DNA from: Sinonovacula constricta
Lineage: Eukaryota; Mollusca; Bivalvia; Cardiida; Solecurtidae
DNA length: 64,000 nt
Assembly: GCA_007844125.1 (NCBI GenBank)
Contig: CM017558.1
Coordinates: 43,986,460-44,050,459 of the forward strand
Reading direction: 5' to 3'
The notes beneath the pieces are model-generated. The model was not told the DNA's origin. It saw nothing but the letters and a program-made list of their open reading frames with translations, and made no database searches. Position 1 is the stretch's first letter, and each line of letters opens with the position of its first letter. This document shows, in pieces, positions 58,601 through 64,000 of the stretch. The position numbers were made by a program, and so were the translations under genes.

Positions 58601-61177
58601 TGTCAGCGAGCCAGTGAGGCATGCACGTGTGTGTCAGCGAGCGAGTGAGGCATGCACGTGTGTGTCAGCGAGCCAGTGAGACATGCACGTGTGTGTCAGC
58701 GAGCGAGTGAGGCATGCACGTGTGTGTCAGCGAGCGAGTGAGGCATGCACGTGTGTGTCAGCGAGCGAGTGAGGCATGCACGTGTGTGTCAGCGAGCGAG
58801 TGAGGCATGCACGTGTGTGTCAGCGAGCGAGTGAGGCATGCACGTGTGTGTCAGCGAGCGAGTGAGGCATGCACGTGTGTGTCAGCGAGCGAGTGAGGCA
58901 TGCACGTGTGTGTCAGCGAACCAGTGAGGCATGCACGTGTGTGTCAGCGAGCGAGTGAGGCATGCACGTGTGTGTCATCGAGCCAGTGAGGCATGTACGT
59001 GTGTGTCAGCGAGCGAGTGAGGCATGCACGTGTGTGTCAGCGAGCGAGTGAGGCATGCACGTGTGAGTCAGCGAACCAGTGAGGCATGCACGTGTGTGTC
59101 AGCGAGCGAGTGAGGCATGCGCGTGTGTGTCAGCGAGCCAGTGAGGCATGCACGTGTGTGTCATCGAACCAGTGAGGCATGCACGTGTGTGTCATCGAAC
59201 CAGTGAGGCATGCACGTGTATGAATCAGTTGAGATGATTCACTCCTTTCTGCTAAGGTTAACCATTTTATGACATGTTTAGAGTAAAGACTGGTGTTGTT
59301 GGTTGGGCTCAGTTAAGTCGGTAGGTTTGTGTAAATAATCTTCCTAGTGACTTGTATTATTGCGCAACATTATAATGACACAGCATGAATAATCCGTATC
59401 CTCTCGGAGCAGGTACGTGAATGGTCGGTAAAGTTCGTAAATTCTATTGATACACATCTTCTTGAAACTGTCGCTAGCAAGTTACTACCTTATAATAGTG
59501 GGTGGGTATGCCAATATACTTTGATGAAGGGCTGAAAGTTCGAATTTTATTTTGCACTCAATATACTCAATATATAAATATGTCTTCCTTAACATGAAAA
59601 TCTATCTGTGTGCGGATGTGTGTGTGTTTGTGTGCATGCCTCTGCATACTCCCATGTGGTAAACTCCCGGGTATATCATACTTTTGCAACCCTTAGAAAT
59701 AAGAATTACAAGATCAAAAACAATTCAGAATAAAAATATTTCAATTATGTATAAGGTATCTCCTTTTTTAGAAATAAGAGAACTCCAAATATTATGTTAC
59801 ATCCTTTTTAGGAGAAGTGTTTTGCTCTTGAGTATCATTTGGAAACTAATGATAGCTTTAGACACACTAATCAAACAAAATACTTGATTGGTTTGACTCA
59901 GCCTTTCCCAAGTTTGTATCGACACGTTTAATCAAACAAAATACTTGATTGGTTTGACTCAGCCTTTCCCAAGTTTGTATCGACACGTTTTCTGCTGACT
60001 GTGCTTTATTTACAAAAGGCACCGAACTCATTTTAGCCAAAGGATTTATTTCAACGTTGCTGAAAATGTTCTATAAATGTATTTTGGTTGATGCTGTGAA
60101 ATATAAAATAATTTTACCACATGGGTTTGATTTTTTTTTAGACTTTGTATATAATTTGTATCAGGTAATAAATCTGCAGTCAAATAATTTTATTAAAATC
60201 TACAGAATAAAAAGTAAAAACAAAACATGTTAAAAAAGTTGACAATGCTCATTCCTGGATTCGAACCCTCAACCCCCAGTTATGTGGTTTTGACTTTTTT
60301 AGAACTAAAGTACATGTTGTATAATAATGATGTTTGAAAGAAAAGTCATAATTAAAAATATACATTGCAAAATGGATCTAAACCTTTTCAGATGTGGTAG
60401 ATTACTTGATGAATTACACCACACATTTCGCGACTGCCAAACCTTGATAAATACATGTATATTTATTTATCTAACTTCAATTCTTACATAAAACAGAATA
60501 TGGCGAGTTAGTATTTCAAATCGAAATCCGCAGAAAATGCTGATTTCAGTATTTGCGTTACTTAGGTTGTTACACAGTAGAATATGACGATTTTATATTG
60601 ACGCAATTTTAATCTTAAAACAGTAGAATAGGACGATGTTGGTATTTATGAAACTTCAGTTCTAGAAGAGTTCAATATGACGATGTAATAATTTATGCAA
60701 CTTCAATTATAAACATGTACAATAGGTACATTGGTATTGACGTAACCTCAAATAGAACACAGTAAAATATGACGCTTTATGCAGGTTACGTAATAATCTT
60801 GAACCTATCTGAATATACCGAATTGACAACTTTTATACATTATCCAATATATCGAGTTGAGTTTCAAATTATATTTTTAAATTATAGACCTAAAAGTTAA
60901 AATTTACTTGTTGATTTATATTCCTTATAATGTGTCGGACAGATAGTAAAAGTGCTGAATGACTATTGTTCTAGTAATATATATTCAGATATATTTTATA
61001 TATTCTGAATGTAATATTTGCCGATTAGAAAGGAGGCCCATTTTATTTTTCAGGTGTGTCGTGAGAGAAAGGACATGGTACTGATTGGCAAAGAGCGATA
61101 CAAATTGATTCTGGACTACATACAGCGTGTGGCAAATCCGAATGTCCATCTGTCTTATCAGAGCAGGTATGGTGCTT

Positions 61178-61228
<51 letters not shown>

Positions 61229-64000
61229 GTCGTCGTCGTCAAGAGCAGCAGCAGCAGCTGCAGAAGCAGCAGAAAATAAACAAATGTTGGCTCACAACCC
61301 TTCATCCCAAGGCTAGTGTTCAAACTTATTTTTTGTGTGTTGCAGACTTTCGCAACGATCCAAAACAAGACGGGGGGTGCAAAGGACTTCGTCATACAGT
61401 AGAGTCGATGTTTCCACTAAGAGTAAGTTCCTTCAACTTGGTCTGCTTTGATTAGCCATCTATGAACCTAAACTCGTGAACAGCTATTGAAATGATCACA
61501 AATAACAGAGAACTGCTAAAATAGCCAGTATTTATAGCAATTCCTGACATTTAGCAAACTCTACTTAAATATATTTTGTATTCAGTTGTTTTTTCTGTAT
61601 CGTACCGAAGGAATGCGGTAAACACGAATAACAGATATCACATACATGTATATTAATAAAACTGCCCTAATATAAATAAATGATAATGAAGTCCTAATTT
61701 ACTGTAAAATGTAGTCAGTAACGTTTTCTCTCTATTTGGCACTGCATTTTCTTCAAAGAGAGTGACAATTAAATAAGACCAGTGCATTGCTTTGATATTT
61801 CGAATTAAATTTATATCTACCATCATTTTCACGTCAGAATTAGAATATTACCTGAAGGAAAATAATTATTAATAATAAAATAAAATACAAAAAAGATTAA
61901 GACTTATGATACCATAAAAGTGTAATCGTTTCCCTGAACATTATAAAGATATAACAACAAATATGACCTTTTTATGCGAAACCTGTCGAACTGTATCTAT
62001 TCTAGAATCCAACAGACGACTCTCGTGGCAAGGTACTCCAACTCTCAAACTACCGAGCATCCAGCCAGCAGGTACATACATACGCGATTATTCTGCCCCG
62101 AAATCCATCCGACTTTACCAAACACCATTGATTTTTATAATCTGAACTGGATGCTAAATTGAAATTATTGTCGATTATCGTTTAAATGATTGTCTGTCAG
62201 TGTTTCCTGAAACCTTGCACCATTATTTGCTATGGGCAAACTGACGGTTACTACCTTTAAATATTCTATGTGTACATAATGGCACTGTTACGTTATGCCG
62301 CAATATGTAAATATTTCATTAAGACATTTTACATTTATGTATTCACAACAGATGTTTTCAGATAATGAAAACAGGGACAATGTAATAGAATTAACATACA
62401 TATGATAAAACACTACATACAAAAACGAGCTTTTCACAGATTTATATCTTTATAATTAGCAGTCTATAAAAACTGCTCCTTGAAACACATTGAGGCTTGT
62501 TTGTTATCAATACAGACACGCCGGATAGACCGAGCCAACAATCGCTTCCACCGCCATTGTCAGTGGGAGCGGAAGTATTGGCCAGATTTCAGGATGATGG
62601 CTGGTTCTATTTCGGATTGGTGACTCGTGTCCATGAGGATGCAAGTTATGACGTCATAGACAGCACAGGACATACAGAACGGATTCACGGTGATCACGTC
62701 ATTGGCGCGGACAGTTGCAATGTTGGAAGCAGACAGGTAAACATACATATATGTAAAGTATACCATACATATTTATGTTCGTGCCAGACACAATTATTTT
62801 GACACGAGCCATCTTCAATTGGGACATCTAAAGGCCAGCACAATATGAACGTCTCTCTCAGATACGGAATACCTCGGTTTCAATTTCAGGCCGACACAAA
62901 ATAAAACCTTCAAAATTAAATAAGTATAGCTCCATTTCATATGATTAGCTTTTAAGGACAATAAACGACCTGTTGGCCCTTATATTAAATAAAGTGATTG
63001 GGTGTGGTGTCATATCAGGTGTTCACGGGATGTCATCATAGTTTAGGCGACCCAGTATATTTATGTGTCACCGCCTTCGAGATATTTCAGATTGCTAAAA
63101 TCTGTTTCGTTGCTGCAAACCGAACTTTTCAAGTTTTCTGCAATGAGTATATCATTTTCAGCCCCAGAACCATCAGTGACCATTCCGTGGAGGGATAGAA
63201 CTAAACTTACCTAACATCTCTCTCAGTCCTTTGTTTTTATAACCAATTGTGTTTAATATCACATTTTTATTAAAATATACTTAATAAATACGTGTTTACA
63301 ACTATGCGTATTTTATAGACGACTATTATACGAGTCTCAGTAAAATAGTATTGTTTTATATTTTACGACCCAGTTGGACGGCAAAACGTATTGTGACCTA
63401 CATGGGACCACCAAGTCGGTCAAACATGCATTTAACTTTATAATATAGACGACCGATCTATACTAAATCAGCAAATCAGTATCAACGCTGCAGTGTTGGT
63501 TCTGATGCCTTGACTTTATTTCTGGGATCTTGTTTTAGCAATAATAGTTTTGCCAAAATGATCAAAGCTGTGTAAATGAGACTCTCATGAACAAGTACAC
63601 ACGGAAAATAGCAAATGTTAGAGCGTTGGTTCCAGCTACGGGAAGTCCCTAAAATATTTTTGGTGTTTGTTGTGACAATAAACCCAACTAACAAATATAC
63701 AAACATAACAAAATCAATAATATTAAACAATTTTTATTCAGCCAGGTGACTTCGTGTTGGCTGTCCACCCAGATTATGTGTTAAGCTATGCCCCTGGCAA
63801 AATTAGGTCTGTCAACCGCCAGAACGAAGTTTCCATAAAATTTTTCGACGGTGTTGTGGGAACCATACTCTGTAGTGAAACCTACAAGATCAGCCAGGAG
63901 AAGTACAGATATGTTGTCAGTGGCATCAACAACACAATTATCAGTGTAGGGGACAGAGATCTTGTACTGAGAGACGAGAACACTGGGTTCTATTATAAAA
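49617..64000 (+). CDS. Tandem DUF4537 (Tudor-like) protein gene, 5' part; runs off the window
   Basis: Eight exons join in phase: 49617-49671, 52098-52225, 52600-52731, 61054-61166, 61346-61422, 62006-62071, 62516-62736, 63742-64000 (open at the window edge). They give 350 residues. Three repeats of a VLAR-x-D-x-G-FY motif are visible near residues 6, 211 and 338. Module 1 (about 5-105) has VLARNDENGFFYTG, then VIPIAG and VNDFVLTRV. Module 2 (about 207-330) has VLARFQDDGWFYFG, then PGDFVLAVHPDYVLSYAPGK. Module 3 begins DLVLRDENTGFYY. This motif order matches DUF4537, known to me from C11orf16 and the C-terminal part of VWA3B; such folds resemble Tudor domains. Residues 106-206 form a basic, Ser/Thr/Pro-rich linker. 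Molecular function is unknown. The start fits the domain edge but no 5' evidence was available. Confidence 0.8.
49672..52097. other. Intron 1 of the DUF4537 gene
   Basis: It holds an 18-G run at 51448-51465 flanked by C-rich sequence, and a degenerate repetitive stretch at about 51670-51880 with recurring CTTACTGGATTCTGATCGTAC-like words. No additional exon is needed because the flanking exons are in phase. Confidence 0.55.
51448..51465. repeat. Poly-G run (about 18 G)
   Basis: Uninterrupted G tract next to a short C-rich stretch (CCCCCTCTCCCC), in DUF4537 intron 1. Its length is likely unreliable in short-read data. Confidence 0.93.
52098..52225 (+). CDS. DUF4537 gene exon 2
   Basis: The acceptor is TTCTGCAG, the donor GTACAC, and the length 128 bp. 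It encodes SVSTPVLARTDKIVWFRGLP and then LVSYTNVIPIAGAIPWSLLQ, ending on a codon boundary. The VIPIAG...L block corresponds to the link between the two Tudor-like halves of the domain. Confidence 0.8.
52600..52731 (+). CDS. DUF4537 gene exon 3
   Basis: The acceptor is TTATTTCAAG, the donor GTAAGG, and the length 132 bp, in phase at both ends. It encodes VNDFVLTRVSGLQGDEYYVP, GLVVALPRYRHEKLYTVLIY and THEH, the second half of DUF4537 module 1 (ND-FVL...YYVPGLV pattern). Confidence 0.88.
52732..53800. other. Intron 3 of the DUF4537 gene, left part
   Basis: AT-rich sequence with a short C run at about 53590. No feature recognised before the large minisatellite. Confidence 0.5.
53815..55060. repeat. 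Large minisatellite, segment 1: 32-bp unit
   Basis: About 38 copies of a unit GTGTCATGAAGCCAGTGAAG plus GTATGCACGGTT, with GATT/GGTT and AAGG/AATG variants. First zone of an array that continues to 59220. Confidence 0.96.
55060..57110. repeat. Large minisatellite, segment 2: 31-bp unit
   Basis: The unit shifts to GTGTCAGGGAGCCAGTGAAG plus TGTGCACGATT (31 bp), with GTGTCTCGGAGCCAG and GTTAGGGAGCCAG subtypes. Local higher-order duplications occur at about 56020-56600. Overlapping open frames on both strands come from the repeat. Confidence 0.95.
57110..58440. repeat. Large minisatellite, segment 3: degenerate mixed zone
   Basis: Contains short homogenised blocks: ACGAGCCAATGAATGTATAC units (57145-57325), TACGATTTTGTCAGGAGCCA units (57720-58060) and GTGTCAGGGAGTTAGTAAAG units (58265-58425), with diverged copies between them. 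Confidence 0.92.
58440..59222. repeat. Large minisatellite, segment 4: 29-bp unit
   Basis: About 26 copies of GTGTGTCAGCGAGCGAGTGA plus GGCATGCAC, highly homogeneous, with GAGCGAG/GAGCCAG/GAACCAG variants. It ends sharply at about 59220, followed by unique sequence. This is the most recently homogenised zone. Confidence 0.96.
59223..61053. other. Intron 3 of the DUF4537 gene, right part
   Basis: AT-rich. Includes a 61-bp tandem duplication (59868-59989). A tRNA-like B-box fragment (GGGTTCGAATCCAGGAATG on the minus strand) lies near 60245-60270. No exon recognised. Confidence 0.5.
59868..59989. repeat. 61-bp perfect tandem duplication
   Basis: Two adjacent copies running from TAATCAAACAAAATACTTGA to TTTGTATCGACACGTTT, offset 61 bp, essentially identical. 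Confidence 0.94.
61054..61166 (+). CDS. DUF4537 gene exon 4
   Basis: A TTTTTCAG acceptor starts the exon and the donor GTATGG lies directly before a CAT microsatellite. It encodes VCRERKDMVLIGKERYKLIL and then DYIQRVANPNVHLSYQS plus two bases. It has basic and aromatic residues and no known motif. It lies between modules 1 and 2, and is separated from exon 3 by an 8.3-kb intron holding the large minisatellite. Confidence 0.82.
61179..61241. repeat. (CAT)n(CGT)n microsatellite next to a splice donor
   Basis: About 16 CAT then 4 CGT triplets begin 12 bp after the donor of the exon ending at 61166. Intronic. A read-through frame would encode poly-His followed by Arg and Gln runs. Confidence 0.93.
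61346..61422 (+). CDS. DUF4537 gene exon 5
   Basis: The acceptor is GTGTTGCAG, the donor GTAAGT, and the length 77 bp. It completes the Arg codon of exon 4 and encodes LSQRSKTRRGVQRTSSYSRV and DVSTK plus one base. This is a highly basic Ser/Thr-rich linker, plausibly disordered and phosphorylatable. Confidence 0.72.
62006..62071 (+). CDS. DUF4537 gene exon 6
   Basis: The acceptor is TATTCTAG, the donor GTACAT, and the length 66 bp. The frame set by exon 5 gives a split Lys then SNRRLSWQGTPTLKLPSIQP A plus one base. The exon is short and is supported by phase agreement on both sides and by a linker composition like that of its neighbours. Confidence 0.66.
62516..62736 (+). CDS. DUF4537 gene exon 7: second Tudor-like module
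   Basis: The acceptor is ATCAATACAG, the donor GTAAAC, and the length 221 bp. It encodes a Pro-rich lead (DTPDRPSQQSLPPPLSVGAE), then VLARFQDDGWFYFGLVTRVH and DVIDSTGHTERIHGDHVIGA, ending on a codon boundary. The VLAR-x-x-D-G-FY-G core is the clearest DUF4537 motif in the window. Confidence 0.9.
63742..64000 (+). CDS. DUF4537 gene exon 8 (truncated by the window end)
   Basis: The acceptor at 63739-63741 (ATTCAG) is chosen over the CAG three bases later because it keeps PGD at the front of the module and fits the zero phase of exon 7. It encodes PGDFVLAVHPDYVLSYAPGK, VSIKFFDGVVGTIL and YRYVVSGINNTIISVGDRD, then LVLRDENTGFYYK, which begins a third module. The frame is open to the last base. 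Confidence 0.9.

Noticed and set aside
61018..61455. 145-codon frame reading through exon 61054-61166 into a poly-His tract
   Set aside because: The first part is a real exon, but the donor at 61167 and the in-phase exon at 61346 show that the His-rich part is intronic. The frame of the downstream portion also differs.

Overview
This is eukaryotic genomic DNA, most likely from a bivalve mollusc. Coding information is in short exons bounded by GT/AG sites and separated by kilobase introns. The DNA is AT-rich, full of tRNA-derived SINEs and minisatellites. It carries three copies of a dispersed element that opens with a palindrome (GGGCCATGATGGCCC) and has internal ~144-bp tandem units, a type I associate with bivalve genomes. 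There is no operon structure, ribosome-binding-site pattern or CRISPR array. The taxon is inferred from the repeats and protein families, not proven.

Layout. (1) 1-3.8 kb, + strand: the last two visible exons of an unrecognised membrane protein, with a transmembrane segment (153-245) and a Ser/Pro/Thr/Asn-rich tail ending at 3804. The intron between them carries a dispersed element and a 55-bp tandem repeat. (2) 3.8-9.8 kb: AT-rich, no recognisable coding; it probably includes the 3' UTR of the next gene. (3) 9.8-38.9 kb, minus strand: a PAR-type bZIP transcription factor (HLF/TEF/DBP/Pdp1 family) on six exons, plus a strong candidate extra 183-bp cassette exon at 19228-19410. Its introns are packed with minisatellites (44-, 30-, 44-, 22-, 54-, 95- and 45-bp units), SINEs and two dispersed elements. 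(4) 38.9-49.6 kb: apparently intergenic. It holds a GAT/CAT microsatellite field, a non-autonomous hAT transposon with a perfect 8-bp target-site duplication and a BED-finger relic, and a GACT-rich region that grades into a 29-bp minisatellite. (5) 49.6-64 kb, + strand: the 5' part of a gene encoding tandem DUF4537 (Tudor-like) modules, related to the C11orf16/VWA3B type. Eight phase-consistent exons give 350 residues before the window ends. One intron contains a ~5.4-kb minisatellite that drifts from a 32- to a 31- to a 29-bp unit.

The three genes do not form an evident functional unit. The bZIP gene is convergent with the membrane-protein gene and divergent from the DUF4537 gene. Most long open frames here are by-products of tandem repeats whose unit length is a multiple of 3 or lacks stops, and are not annotated as genes. 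I found no defence or other new multi-gene system. The most original observations are the phase-matched cassette exon in the bZIP gene, a splice-phase conflict between its exons 3 and 4, the serial DUF4537 architecture, and the higher-order and graded structure of the minisatellites.
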